A DNA stretch of 42,931 bases. Origin: CAYQUC01 sp964514215 (lineage in GTDB: Bacteria > Pseudomonadota > Gammaproteobacteria > UBA6429 > Thiohalophilaceae). Shown here piece by piece: positions 14,601 to 24,600 of this stretch (the first letter of the stretch is position 1; each line of letters opens with the position of its first letter). The stretch spans positions 1 to 42,931 of the forward strand of contig CAZEPW010000029.1 of NCBI GenBank assembly GCA_964514215.1, in the 5' to 3' direction. The position numbers and the translations under genes are program-made. The notes below the pieces were generated by a model. The model made no database searches. It saw nothing but the letters and a program-made list of their open reading frames with translations, and was not told the origin of the DNA.

Positions 14601-17385
14601 TTCGACGAGCCGTTCGCGTAAACGATATTTCTTGATATTGTATATACGCATCAATACTTCCCACAACAATACTACCGGCAAGCGCAGCCCAACCAATAGG
14701 CCCACTGGCTAACGCTAACAAACCAAGAGCAATCCCACCAACAGCCAACAGAATATCACGTCTGGATTTTTCAGCCTTACGTCGTTCAACTTCTCTTAAA
14801 ATAATTTGATACTGTGGATCTTTTTCTCCAAGCCCTAAATCACTTAAAGCGCGCGACCAAATTGGTTTTAATTCCCATACTTTATTTGGAGATAATTGTA
14901 ACTCACGCTTCATACTGTGAATATTCTTCAAAACACCCGAGCCTGAATCTGAAATAAAACTATCTAATAGACTTTGGAATATTTTATCATCGCTCACTGC
15001 TAAATACACACTGCCTTTATTTCTTAAATCCAAATCAGGAAAGGCTAGAATATTATATTTTTTAGCTCCAGCCGCTAAAATACTATGTGCTTTTTGTTCA
15101 AGCTCTTGAGATTTTTTAAAATAGGCGTTTAAAAAACCTTTTGAACCATCTTCAAAGCGATATATTGCATAACTTGCATGAACCATCTCAAGAGTACGAA
15201 TTGAATTACCAACACCCGGAATAGATTTAATTGTTTCTTTAATAAATATATCCAACGTATTATTACCAGTTATTTTTATACTATTTCCAACTAATTGCTG
15301 ACTAACACCCTTCCACCAGTTTCTCTGAGCTTGTGCATATAACGGCACAAGTTTGGCAATAATACTTCTAATCTCGGCAATATTTTGAGTATTCTGCAAC
15401 TGCGATTGTGCAATTAATGTTTTCGTTTCATTTTTGTCCAGCATTTTAATTGCAGTTAACACCGCAAATGAACGAAAGCTGTTACGAAAACTGGCCACAT
15501 CTTTTTCAAACATTTCTAGCGTTATACCCAGCTTGCTTAGCTCTACCAACAACTGTGCTTTAATACTCTGATATTTAATTTTTAACGTAGACATTGAATA
15601 TCTTTTAAACAACAATAAAGGGACACCAGCTAGTCCTAGCATGCGATACATTCCAGCACTTGCAATGGCTTCTTCAAGGTGTTTCATTTCTTTATATAAT
15701 TGATATAGTCTTTTCTTCCCCTGAAGTTTATATAAACTTTCTTTGGCTTGAGTTGTGACTTGTTCTGCAGTCTTTTTAGCACCTCGAATCAGGACGCTTT
15801 TGGCTTGATATTTTTCATAAATACCTCGTTCTAAAAAAATATCAACATAATTTCGCTTGAGTTCGTTTTCAGTGACAACCTTATATTTGCTCCACCAAAT
15901 TAATTTTTTTGTAGCAACCTCCGCTACAGTTTCTGGCAATAACTTACTTGCATCATTTCTGGATATACCATTAAAAGCTTTTAGCAATACTTGTAACAAC
16001 AATTCCTTTTTATCTTCAAAACTCTCATCAAATACCCTCGTAACATTAACCCTGATTAATACGAATGTACCAGAACCCGATGTACGGTATTTCTGCTTAT
16101 TACTTGCACTAAAACGTTCGTCTAGCTTTTTAAGCGTATTACGACCAAGAATGCCATCAACCGAGCGCCCAACAAAACCCACATCCCGTTGAAAACTCTG
16201 TAATGCCGCTTTAGTTTTATCATCAAAATCCCCATCACTGCTTCGAGGAATATCATAATTCAACTCACGCAAAGCCTTTTGTAAAATAAAAACCTCTTGC
16301 CCGCGCCGGCCTTTTTTTAATACAAAGTTAACCGATTGATTTATATATTTGAAAAATAATATACCCTTAAATAAATTAGCATTGAGCGGTGGATTCGTAC
16401 TTAAACGGGTTGTTAATAACCGTCTAAAACGCCTCACGGTCGATTTTAAAAAATGATTGCCATTAAGAATATTTTTTCTAATTTCTGAAATAACAGCATC
16501 ATCCGAGACAGATAAAATCTCTAACACTGACAAAAGACCCACAGAAAATACGCCATCAACGGCTAAACCTGAATTGATAGTTTTAAGAAATAACTGTGTT
16601 TTTTTAGTATAATTTGCAAAACGTCTGGGACTTCGATATGGATCAACATTTAAATTATGAAACGGTTTAATAATGGATAAAACCCCATCCCAAATTTTTC
16701 TGTTTTTTATTTTTGCATCATTGTAATCAATTTTTTTGCTTGTCAGTGCTGGAACTGTATTACTGTCAACATCCTTTTTCTGGAGATATTCGGCATTACT
16801 TGCTGCTCGTTGTTGCAGGATATGGCTTAATTCATGGGCAATAAGTTTTTTTCCTGACCGACTAGCTGGAGCATATTGATTATCGGCAAAAACAATATCA
16901 GCCCCAACAGTAACTGCCTCAGCATTTAAATCATTAGCAAGGTTATTTGCGTTTGAATCTGTGTGTATTCGAACATCACCAAAATCAGCCCCAAATTTTT
17001 CTTCGAACTCCATTCGAACATTAACAGGCAAGACTCGACCAGCTCCCTTTAATGCTGAAATTCGTTTACGAACATCACGGCTTAATTGTTGACTTGATAG
17101 ATCACCAGATACAGCCCGTATAGACTCGGCATTACCCCTCACATCAACACCTTGATCGATCAGCTCAGCTATCGTTTCGGCCTGATTTTCGTAGACATCA
17201 TTCGATTGAGCGGTTTTCAATTTAAATTGTACAGTGGATTTTTGATTAGCAGCTAACGACGAATTGTCTTTAAAAAATAATTTAGAGGCATCCGAAACAG
17301 TATCATTTTTATTAAAAAATGGCTTATTGGTATTTTGCGTTACAGTAGCAATTTTTTTTTGAGTCGTTAATGCATTTTTTACCAT
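11623..17385 (-). CDS. eCIS core (DUF4157) cargo protein with PG-binding module and C-terminal PD-(D/E)XK-like domain
   Basis: 1920 aa from the ATG at 17385. The open frame extends to a TTG at 17454, but the ATG gives an N-terminus matching the sister cargo. A PFF...FF leader (residues 22-24 and 37-38) precedes the DUF4157 domain with its HELSH zincin motif (184-188). A degenerate (about 260-291) and a clear peptidoglycan-binding_1 module (about 359-423, with LQKALRELNY and VDGILGRNT) follow. A very long helical region has hydrophobic segments near 870-905 and 940-960. The last ~140 residues fit a restriction-endonuclease fold: a helix with E1782 (GSVVEHW), strand with D1822 (QIDAHF), strand with LEIK (E1839, K1841), then a helix QLSRYAELV. 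This order is typical of PD-(D/E)XK nucleases. Lys/Asn-rich and AT-rich. Role as an injected nuclease toxin is inference. Confidence 0.83.
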   Translation of the reverse strand: MVKNALTTQKKIATVTQNTNKPFFNKNDTVSDASKLFFKDNSSLAANQKSTVQFKLKTAQSNDVYENQAETIAELIDQGVDVRGNAESIRAVSGDLSSQQLSRDVRKRISALKGAGRVLPVNVRMEFEEKFGADFGDVRIHTDSNANNLANDLNAEAVTVGADIVFADNQYAPASRSGKKLIAHELSHILQQRAASNAEYLQKKDVDSNTVPALTSKKIDYNDAKIKNRKIWDGVLSIIKPFHNLNVDPYRSPRRFANYTKKTQLFLKTINSGLAVDGVFSVGLLSVLEILSVSDDAVISEIRKNILNGNHFLKSTVRRFRRLLTTRLSTNPPLNANLFKGILFFKYINQSVNFVLKKGRRGQEVFILQKALRELNYDIPRSSDGDFDDKTKAALQSFQRDVGFVGRSVDGILGRNTLKKLDERFSASNKQKYRTSGSGTFVLIRVNVTRVFDESFEDKKELLLQVLLKAFNGISRNDASKLLPETVAEVATKKLIWWSKYKVVTENELKRNYVDIFLERGIYEKYQAKSVLIRGAKKTAEQVTTQAKESLYKLQGKKRLYQLYKEMKHLEEAIASAGMYRMLGLAGVPLLLFKRYSMSTLKIKYQSIKAQLLVELSKLGITLEMFEKDVASFRNSFRSFAVLTAIKMLDKNETKTLIAQSQLQNTQNIAEIRSIIAKLVPLYAQAQRNWWKGVSQQLVGNSIKITGNNTLDIFIKETIKSIPGVGNSIRTLEMVHASYAIYRFEDGSKGFLNAYFKKSQELEQKAHSILAAGAKKYNILAFPDLDLRNKGSVYLAVSDDKIFQSLLDSFISDSGSGVLKNIHSMKRELQLSPNKVWELKPIWSRALSDLGLGEKDPQYQIILREVERRKAEKSRRDILLAVGGIALGLLALASGPIGWAALAGSIVVGSIDAYIQYQEISFTRTARRTALDPNDALSDVDQSWLWFYISLAGIALDFLDVVKFIKVAKTLKEANKLVTKVSDDLAGEIARLSKVATPEALAEAGKLKKILEKFNASKTDFSKNINILLKLKDEPQLIVRLSEVMADKKIAKAVTALGKLLGNDSASFMKLLRFYGGVGNDLAGELPEVFRVIKQGRIHNQADLISEVLTQPALQKVLLDNSHDPRLLTREWRAWLNGGRQSSFISYLKKAGYETDMVKGASISAELGAGFSALSNLAKNRQILRQLEPRLANALDAGKLPENVEKIILRHLSDELIGATDDIARAGKRFKEIMASLIGGELKSNLEFAKLARLINDPKFVKQIFESAANIPGKQTYLTILDGLIRKHKPSEAVLEQLLKIGVVTDKNTLVTLFSNSALREALISAPNALRILKKCASPCFPKTLTAEQVIKINNLLATKNLSAKAFSHLNEYIYLNRNVLDNGGFDQFFLALEHNFSSIISGGARTSKASATKMASQIKAAEKLLASTNSNTISSILRRGIPQQLLSEIISTAVANGKTALQLRDLMISLNKISGIASKGEMRQLGKVFYGLSKPTSYDDALQFLDIMRAYKKSHAIMFDDILARLELDDIARFLPKHAGSSKAHFLRVVANFKPLLDQNILDINHIVILAKKLAKRGGRGITMDDLHELKRILDSTDFRKTSGGVDFIKGKLINESQNLQQFIRGELKDKSILTEIIPSIRARNPSITLEEALEFSLKDPGLSFFNSLPNGTKQLAILANTEAELATMLEHAVYGTSFLRKQLGLSASASNILSPKLITEIDGLLKAIPIPKPSGVMLGSVRARVVKKINEVLGANLDITQLRALDKIITEQGSRGSVVEHWIRANFQDPLATMTILSGKSAPFNAVSSTGNVVKNVQIDAHFITTSGTEKVFLGLEIKHIDGLLRGENLAQLSRYAELVKNPGKYASAGQTFSRIEVRYIFSSEAIARKNAAIIRTQLGATAVIYYVDTLGKIKLIQ

Positions 17386-17514
17386 TTGTACATCTAGCCT
17401 AGTCAAAAAAACGTTGATAAAGTCAGGCGTTACAAATATAAAATAAGCCCACAATCACCTTATCTTATCTTTAAAGCCAGATTCCTAACATAAGCTTACT
17501 AATAGACGTAATTT

Positions 17515-17577
17515 ATCTAAACTCAGGATAAAAAATTACGTTTTCATTTTTTAATGTTTTTTATCCCAAGTTCAGAT
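17515..17577. repeat. Long imperfect inverted repeat between structural and cargo genes
   Basis: Arms at 17515-17535 and 17557-17577 pair over 21 positions with three mismatches around a 21-base loop. The core GGATAAAAAA pairs perfectly with TTTTTTATCC. It lies in the 221-base interval between the VWA gene and the 1920-aa cargo gene, one of the few real breaks in the operon. It could be a transcription attenuator, an RNA processing or stability element, or a trace of insertion of the cargo half. The stem is A/T-rich and has no uridine run right after it, so it is not a standard terminator. Confidence 0.7.
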
Positions 17578-17606
17578 TAGTTATAAAACCAAACACTAAC
17601 CAACAT

Positions 17607-19925
17607 TTAAGGATGATTGCTGACGAAAACAAATCGCACCAAAATCCAAATTAAAACCACTATTAAAATAAACCACAACAACCATTTTAACCAAGGGTGC
17701 ATAGCCTGTTTACCAAAATCTTTTGCTGCTCCGGTGAAAATAACATCACCAAGAACGGATACTGTTATTTCTTTTTCAGGTGCGCCCAATAACTCAATCC
17801 TATATTTACCATTTTGGTAATCGGTAATTTTTTTAACATTGACATCATCACCTAAAAAAGAAAAAACATTTTGTTGCCCCGGACCAATTAAAAAACCAAC
17901 GGTTGATTTTGGGGTTAATTTAATAGTCGTGCTATTAGCAGTCGATTGCGTTGTAACATTTGACGCAGCCATATCGATATCAGCAAAACGCACATAAACA
18001 CTTTCCATCAAAGTACGAAAAACATCACCAGTCTCCGCACCATTAACCTTAACGGTATAAATAATTTGATAAACACCTGAAATATTTCCTGGATTATAGC
18101 TCGCTTGGTATTTTCCATCAGCCACATAGTTTAATGTCAGTTTTTCGACAAGCGGTGATAATGCAGCCATAAAATCGGGATCATTAATGGCTGCCAAATA
18201 TTTTTGATAACCTGCTGTCCCTGCATCAACGGCGCTACTTGGATCGATATTTTTAGCATAGTCTGCTAATAATTGCCCTAAATCACCTCCGGGTTTTAAA
18301 ACCCAAGCATTAACAATAGCAGAATCGATGGCACTACCCTTCCACTTAACAGTTACTTGTGGCTTAAAACTTTGACCAACCTTGGGTGTTAATGGACTAA
18401 TTTTCCAATTTAAATCCAACAAATGATCATCGGCATACACGGCTACCTTAAAACCCATATTTTTAACCGATGCTGGTTTTTGCATTTTGATAACATAACT
18501 ACCCGCTGAATTAAAAGTAACAGGGTTATAGTAATTAGATGAATCTACAAAATTACTTATCAAATAGAATGAATTTTTATAATCACCTTGTTGTATCGTT
18601 GATTCAAACGAATTACTAATATCAACACCATCTTTTTCAATTACAATTCTATTTTTTAACGGCATGAGAGAATCCATATCACGTTGATATGAAAATTTAA
18701 TTATCAAACGGCTAAGGTATTTGTTTAATTTGAACTCCGACAGTGTTACTACGTTATTAGCAACAAGTTGACCTTTATAGCTGGTCACCATTTGTGGACT
18801 ACTGCCCAACAATACGGGTGCAATTGCGTTATCAAATACTGCGCTAATATCACCAACACCAACAATCGCACCATTATTATCCCAAGCATAAGATTCATTT
18901 CCTGAGGTAATAATATAGCTGCCACCATGGGTCCACGCTAAATTTTGCAGTGTTGTTAAATAGTCACTACTGGGTTGGCCAATACCAATGGTTATAATTT
19001 TAATAGCCGGTGATATTTCAGTGCAACTTGCGCTGACGGCAACACAACCACTACGCGCAGTTGAATTTAAATATAAACCATTAAGATCGATATAGGGTTC
19101 TACATTTTGTTCGCCATCGGTAAATAATAATATAGTTCTCGGTTTTGTTGTATCACTTAATTTTGCCAGTGCACTTTGAATGCCTTTACCCATTGCTGTT
19201 GCACCAGCCGCACTTTGTGAATTTAATTCCGAATCAAGCTGGCCGGGTAACGCATTTGAAATAGTTTCGAGAGTATTTGAGAAAGAATTATTTGGCACGA
19301 TATCGCCATTAAAAAAACTGACACCAATTTCACTGGCGGTTTCCGTTCCTGATGCCTCAAAAAAAGGTGCCATGGCATTAACACTTCGTTTTAACGCATC
19401 CCACCGATCAGTTGCCGGTGCACTAATATTGGTTGTGCTAGTCATGCTGCCTGAACGATCTAATACCAACACAGTCTGAAAAGGATCCAAATAGTTAACG
19501 TTATAAAAACGCGAGCAAGTGTCACCATTAGCGGTAACATCTAAATCCATTTGAAAACCACCACCTAAAACAGCCATCCCGGTTATTAACACTTGTGAAT
19601 CAACAGCAGCAACTGCAGGTAATTCGATTTGAATATCACTACAGTTAACTGGTGGGCCAGCAACACAACTAGTTCCACCAATGCCCGATGGAAATGAACT
19701 CAATTCCCAAGCCAAATTGCCTCCGGGTGAATCAACAACACCAATGCTAATATTTTGTGCAATATTTTTGGGAACAGAAATAATTCTGTCAGCGTTACTG
19801 CAAGGCTGTGTTAGATTAATATCATCTATCCCAGCATACGCGCTGGCGCTTGAATACAGTAAGTAACCCGTCATGATCATACTCACTAAAAACAATCGAT
19901 TAAGCAAAAACATTTTTTGTTGCAT
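17607..19925 (-). CDS. Membrane-anchored von Willebrand factor A domain protein
   Basis: 772 aa. A Sec signal peptide (residues 1 to about 31, ending ...SAYA) precedes a Cys-containing segment. The VWA domain opens with TVLVLDRSGSM, an intact metal-binding DxSxS (D156, S158, S160), and continues with the GATAMG threonine loop and the FTDGEQN aspartate loop. Beta-rich, immunoglobulin-like domains fill about 370-740. A single C-terminal transmembrane helix (about 746-766) ends in a short basic tail. The mature protein would thus sit on the outer face of the inner membrane. VWA domains bind protein ligands through the metal site. It starts 25 bases after the tape-measure gene with a GGGAGAA ribosome binding site, so it is part of the operon. 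An exported, anchored subunit is unexpected for a particle assembled in the cytoplasm; anchoring or release of particles is one guess. Confidence 0.88.
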   Translation of the reverse strand: MQQKMFLLNRLFLVSMIMTGYLLYSSASAYAGIDDINLTQPCSNADRIISVPKNIAQNISIGVVDSPGGNLAWELSSFPSGIGGTSCVAGPPVNCSDIQIELPAVAAVDSQVLITGMAVLGGGFQMDLDVTANGDTCSRFYNVNYLDPFQTVLVLDRSGSMTSTTNISAPATDRWDALKRSVNAMAPFFEASGTETASEIGVSFFNGDIVPNNSFSNTLETISNALPGQLDSELNSQSAAGATAMGKGIQSALAKLSDTTKPRTILLFTDGEQNVEPYIDLNGLYLNSTARSGCVAVSASCTEISPAIKIITIGIGQPSSDYLTTLQNLAWTHGGSYIITSGNESYAWDNNGAIVGVGDISAVFDNAIAPVLLGSSPQMVTSYKGQLVANNVVTLSEFKLNKYLSRLIIKFSYQRDMDSLMPLKNRIVIEKDGVDISNSFESTIQQGDYKNSFYLISNFVDSSNYYNPVTFNSAGSYVIKMQKPASVKNMGFKVAVYADDHLLDLNWKISPLTPKVGQSFKPQVTVKWKGSAIDSAIVNAWVLKPGGDLGQLLADYAKNIDPSSAVDAGTAGYQKYLAAINDPDFMAALSPLVEKLTLNYVADGKYQASYNPGNISGVYQIIYTVKVNGAETGDVFRTLMESVYVRFADIDMAASNVTTQSTANSTTIKLTPKSTVGFLIGPGQQNVFSFLGDDVNVKKITDYQNGKYRIELLGAPEKEITVSVLGDVIFTGAAKDFGKQAMHPWLKWLLWFILIVVLIWILVRFVFVSNHP

Positions 19926-19949
19926 AAGCCTATTCTCCCAATAAATAAT

Positions 19950-21617
19950 TTAATGATTCCAGTTAACGTGTATCAATTTTTCCATCCACGGTAAATGGAT
20001 AGTTCCAATTCCCCACGGTAGTTTTGTTAATAAAACATCTTGCGCCTGACTATCAACATCCAAGCTCCAATGCTCATCGTGTTCGATTAATCTACCCGTT
20101 CGTAAAAAAAACTGTACTCGTACCCAATCAGCAGAGCTACTTTTTAATGCAGACCAATGCTGCATCAAAGCTGACATTAATTCATCACACGCTAATTTAT
20201 GTTCTTCAGGTAAAGCATCAAACATTAACGCCTCAGCCCATGGCATATTGCACAATAACTTTGCAAAAAGTAGCTCATATTCAGCTACTTTTTTATCACC
20301 AAAACTTAAATAGCGCAGCATGTGTAGTGCTTGTTGTTGGCTTAAAACATCTAAAAAGTTATTGCCCTGCAATAGTTTTTGGCTGCGAAATAACTCGGGT
20401 AAAAAAGGATGTAATAAAATAACACCAACGCCAGACAAACTCATTAAATCCATATCAGGTTTAGCCTGCAAACCTGCTTTTGATGAAACAGGGTTATTGA
20501 GACTTGCACTACCATCCCAGCTTGTTTTGATTTTTTGGATAGTGCATTTCGATGCGATGCTATCGTGGTCATCCGTTTTTTTGATGTCAGATAGATTATT
20601 GATATTTAATATCGGTTTATCTGAATCTATATTTTGATATTGATATCCTTGGTAAACAACAAATTGGTTAATCTCACGATATTGACCTGAAATTACAATA
20701 CCCTGCAATAATTTCACCGGATTTCTTTCTATTACAGTTACTTTTATTAAATCAAATTCGTTAAAACAATCACCCCACGGTTTTATTACACTTTTTAGCC
20801 TAGCCACTTCAATGTTAAACGTCATTGGCTTATCACTAACACCCGCGCTGACTGACAATTTCACTATGTGCAACACTACTTCCCTAACAACTACAATATT
20901 TCGAATTATTGATTTTTTTAAATACAAACTACTATTAGCAGCAACAATATCGATTAATAATGAATTTAAACAATAGTTACGCCAATAATTAAATACACGG
21001 TGATTTTTTTCTACTGGTGCTAAAGTATTTAATTGATGGCTGATATCAACTAGGCTAGTGTTGATGTAAAACAATTCATTAATAAAATGATCACTAAAAT
21101 TGTTAATTAAACGATGCCGCGCATTGTTATCTGAAATGATTAGTTTTGTTAATTCAAACCATTGATTTTTGACTATAGTGTTAACTAACGACTCAAAAAT
21201 AGTTAAACGGTTGTTCTTTTCATCACACGATACGTAACCATACTTTAAAAATAATAAAAGTTGATTAAATTTACTGTTACTATTTGTAGTAATTTCAGTT
21301 TCTTCAAGTTTTCTAATGTTAGCGTGTTGCTCTGATAGCATAGTGCTACGCAACAAGCCCTGCAATTTATTAAGCAATGTTGACGTTAACTTATTTTTCC
21401 AATCTGATTCTTGTACGTCCCCCACATCTACTATTATTTTATCAATATAAAGATTATTTTTTCCTGCAATGTTATCAAATAACGTTTCAATATCAGGAAG
21501 TAATTTTTTTGTAATAAAATATGATAACTCACGTTGACATCGTGCAGGATCAGTAGTGTTAAGCAAGTCTAAATTAATTAATTGCTTTTTAATTTGATGT
21601 GAGTTTAAATTACGCAT
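19950..21617 (-). CDS. eCIS tape-measure protein (CIS_TMP family, Afp14-like)
   Basis: 555 aa from the ATG at 21617, which overlaps the stop of the upstream baseplate gene by 8 bases; a TTG two codons earlier is also possible. The N-terminus (QCELSYFITKKLLPDIE-like, about residues 28-45, then YIDKIIVDVGD) is the conserved start of the family. Near residues 400-470 is the second hallmark, a LLHPFLPELF motif followed by ALHMLRYLSFGDKKVAEYELLFAK-like and LLCNMPW segments. These proteins are thought to set tube length in the particle. Rich in Asn and Ile. The assignment rests on these two motif blocks and on operon position after the Pvc12-like gene. Confidence 0.88.
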   Translation of the reverse strand: MRNLNSHQIKKQLINLDLLNTTDPARCQRELSYFITKKLLPDIETLFDNIAGKNNLYIDKIIVDVGDVQESDWKNKLTSTLLNKLQGLLRSTMLSEQHANIRKLEETEITTNSNSKFNQLLLFLKYGYVSCDEKNNRLTIFESLVNTIVKNQWFELTKLIISDNNARHRLINNFSDHFINELFYINTSLVDISHQLNTLAPVEKNHRVFNYWRNYCLNSLLIDIVAANSSLYLKKSIIRNIVVVREVVLHIVKLSVSAGVSDKPMTFNIEVARLKSVIKPWGDCFNEFDLIKVTVIERNPVKLLQGIVISGQYREINQFVVYQGYQYQNIDSDKPILNINNLSDIKKTDDHDSIASKCTIQKIKTSWDGSASLNNPVSSKAGLQAKPDMDLMSLSGVGVILLHPFLPELFRSQKLLQGNNFLDVLSQQQALHMLRYLSFGDKKVAEYELLFAKLLCNMPWAEALMFDALPEEHKLACDELMSALMQHWSALKSSSADWVRVQFFLRTGRLIEHDEHWSLDVDSQAQDVLLTKLPWGIGTIHLPWMEKLIHVNWNH

Positions 21618-24600
21618 TGGCAATCTTATTGAGTGAATTAATTAATGCATTTCGACTATTCGTTATAATCGATGCTGTTGTTCCCGGTATTAAGATGCTT
21701 GTTAACCAATTAAAATAATATCCTTCAAAACGGTTAAAACTGGCATCCGATGGCGCTGTCCCGGGTAACTCTTGATCAAGCCAATATATCATTGGTAAAA
21801 TATGCGCCGGACAATTTTTCTGGATAACGCGTTGTATGTATTGTCGAAATTCTCTGTCTCGAAACCGGTGTGGTGTTGATTCAAGCGGTTTACCATCGTC
21901 AACTGGAATACTAAAATCACGCGCATAACCCGATGGAAAAACAAAGGACATTCGTTGGCTATAAGGATCCCGTTCTTTTTGCAGTGACTCGCTATCATTA
22001 ACCGGAATGGATAACAATAAATCAGTATCGTGTTGCGGTCGCAATAAAATATGTTCGACTAAATGAAAACCCTCAGCACTATAAAACTTAACCATTGCAT
22101 CAGCGACTGTTGCTATCGCATTTTGCGTTTCGTCAATAGAAACCAACGGTGTATTACTTAAACCAATTTTTTCGCCTTGAAGGCTTCTGAGTTCAAAATT
22201 AAAGGTATCTGCACCGGCTGGTGATATAAAATAGTTCCACTCATTAATACCATAACGAATCACACTGTTAATTGCCTCACGTGCCAGTGATCGTGCAATT
22301 GCTTCTTGCTCTAAAGGATCAATAATATCGTCTGGCGCAGTAAAATTAAAGACACTGCTCATCAATACCGAGCCACTATAGGATTTCTCTGACCATAAAC
22401 GCCAACGCTTTTCTATAACCGAATCAACATCAACTTCATCATAAATTTCAAAATAACTATCAATATCAACTACTATTTTTTTTCGAGCTGTTGCATATAA
22501 TCCTGACTGATAGGCAATTAGGCTTTCCATTGCTGTTAAAGAACTACCCAACCGCAAATTCAGAAAATAGCGAGCGGTTTGTTGCAAGGCCTTTTGAGCA
22601 GAACGACTGGATGCCCATGTTCGTTTGCTTTCAGCAAATATTTGATCAATTGAATTTACCCCATCTCTTAAAATATAGCGAAATCGACCGCCAGTCACAG
22701 AGATCACAGAATAAAATAAAACCTGACTGGCTAAAATAATAGTTTGCTCGGCAGTTGTGGTTGCTGCTGCCTGAGTATCAAAGTCAGTAACCGATTGTAA
22801 TACGACAGATTCATCATGGAACAATTGCCATTGATAGCCGGGATCAACATTAAGTGTTACTAGCATATTAGGATATCGAATAATGGGGTTTGAAAAAGCC
22901 TGTAAACGATTTGCACTTAACCTAGGGCTTGCTTTTAACAACTCAGATTTTGTTTTAATTAATTGAGTATTAATGGCCTGCCGCATAAAAGCGGTTTTTT
23001 CATGAAATTCATTTATCGCTAAGCCTAATACTGATACTTGCTGTTGCCCCCAACGATGAAACTCTTGTGACCAAGCCATTATATTCATCCCATGCCGGGC
23101 TAATAAATGATCTAACATTCTATTTCGTCTATCGATAAAACTATTTTTATCTTCGAGCGCTAACTGAATAGCAGCTTGATAGGGGTTGTTTGGATCGTTT
23201 ATAAAACTAGTCCAATCTTGAGCTGTTGTATAACGTTTTAATAACTTATCAATATCCATTAAGTCAAAAACAGGATGTGTAAAATACGTTGTTGTTTGAT
23301 CAGAATCAGATGAAAAAAAATTATTTATATTCGCTAGCTGCGCAGTAACATCAGCTAAATATTGTTCAGTTAATAATAAATAAGCTTTTGTTTGTAATGC
23401 TTGTGCTCGACGTTCAATGCTTGCATTTTTAGGTAAACCAACTTCACCAACACCATAGTTAATGGGTAACTCATTTTGATAAGGGTAATAATCATCTACA
23501 ACTAACTCTGAGCCTTCAACAATAGGCCAACTGGATTTTGTATAACCAGCATTTTTTGGTGTTTTTTCAGCTACTAATGCCTTAAATAATTCTTCTACAC
23601 GTTGAAAATCATAAATTACTTTAATATCATCACGCACAAAAATAACATTTGACTTTGCAATACTCAGTTTCGGCCGATACTGTTCCACTTCGACTAAACG
23701 CAAACAATCCGTTGCATTTTTTGTTAATGGCCTATTATTAATAAAATTACTCAAAGCCAAATCACTCACCGCGATAATATTTCGACTGGCTATCTGTTCT
23801 TGCTTAACAATGTCGGTTGTATCATCTTGGCTTCGGGCGCTCATTATTAAACGCAAAATATCAGAAACAAATATTTCTGTTTTGGAAGGAAATGTATTGT
23901 CACCTAGTGAATTGGCATTGGTTAAAAAACCATGTTTTAAATCGGGTCCATCATAAATTTCAGCGGCAGAATAATCGGTTGCTAATAATTCTTCCAACGA
24001 GTCAAATTCTAATGGTGGTGATAAGTTACAATCAATAATAAAAAACAACGTGGCAAGTAAGGATTCTACATCAACACCGCTATTCACTTCTATTCGAGCA
24101 TTAATGGCGATATCTTGAATCTTAACAACCGATAATTGTGCTGGATACTCTGCTAAATTACGCCAACTATCTAAATAGTGACGCAAACTATTCACACCAC
24201 GTTGTACTTCAAAAACACGGCGTGTAAACTCAGCAACTAGACTATCCGGTAATACATTCTCGATAACGGATGTTGCTTGAGTCAAGATAGCCGGGATCGG
24301 TATTTCGATTTCATCTAAATCATCAATAATCCGCAGCAATATCCAAAGTGCAGCACTGCTAGAGGCACTTAAATTAGTGTAGTTTATCTCCAGCTGAGCA
24401 AAATAAGTGTTGTCTTCTTCTAGGGCACTCCATATACCAGCAGGAGGATTACGTAGGGCAACCGAATCTAAGGTTACATTTTCATAAAATGGCTTGGCTT
24501 CATCCTCATCCCAATAGGGTAGTGCAATGTCCAAAGAATACGTTATGCCATCAACTACCACTGCCAAGCTATAATTATTACTATTTAATTCGGCGTTTTT

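Noticed and set aside
17386..17454. 23-codon N-terminal extension of the 1920-aa cargo
   Set aside because: The TTG start has a GG-containing site only 3 bases away, and the extension would displace the PFF...FF leader shared with the other cargo.
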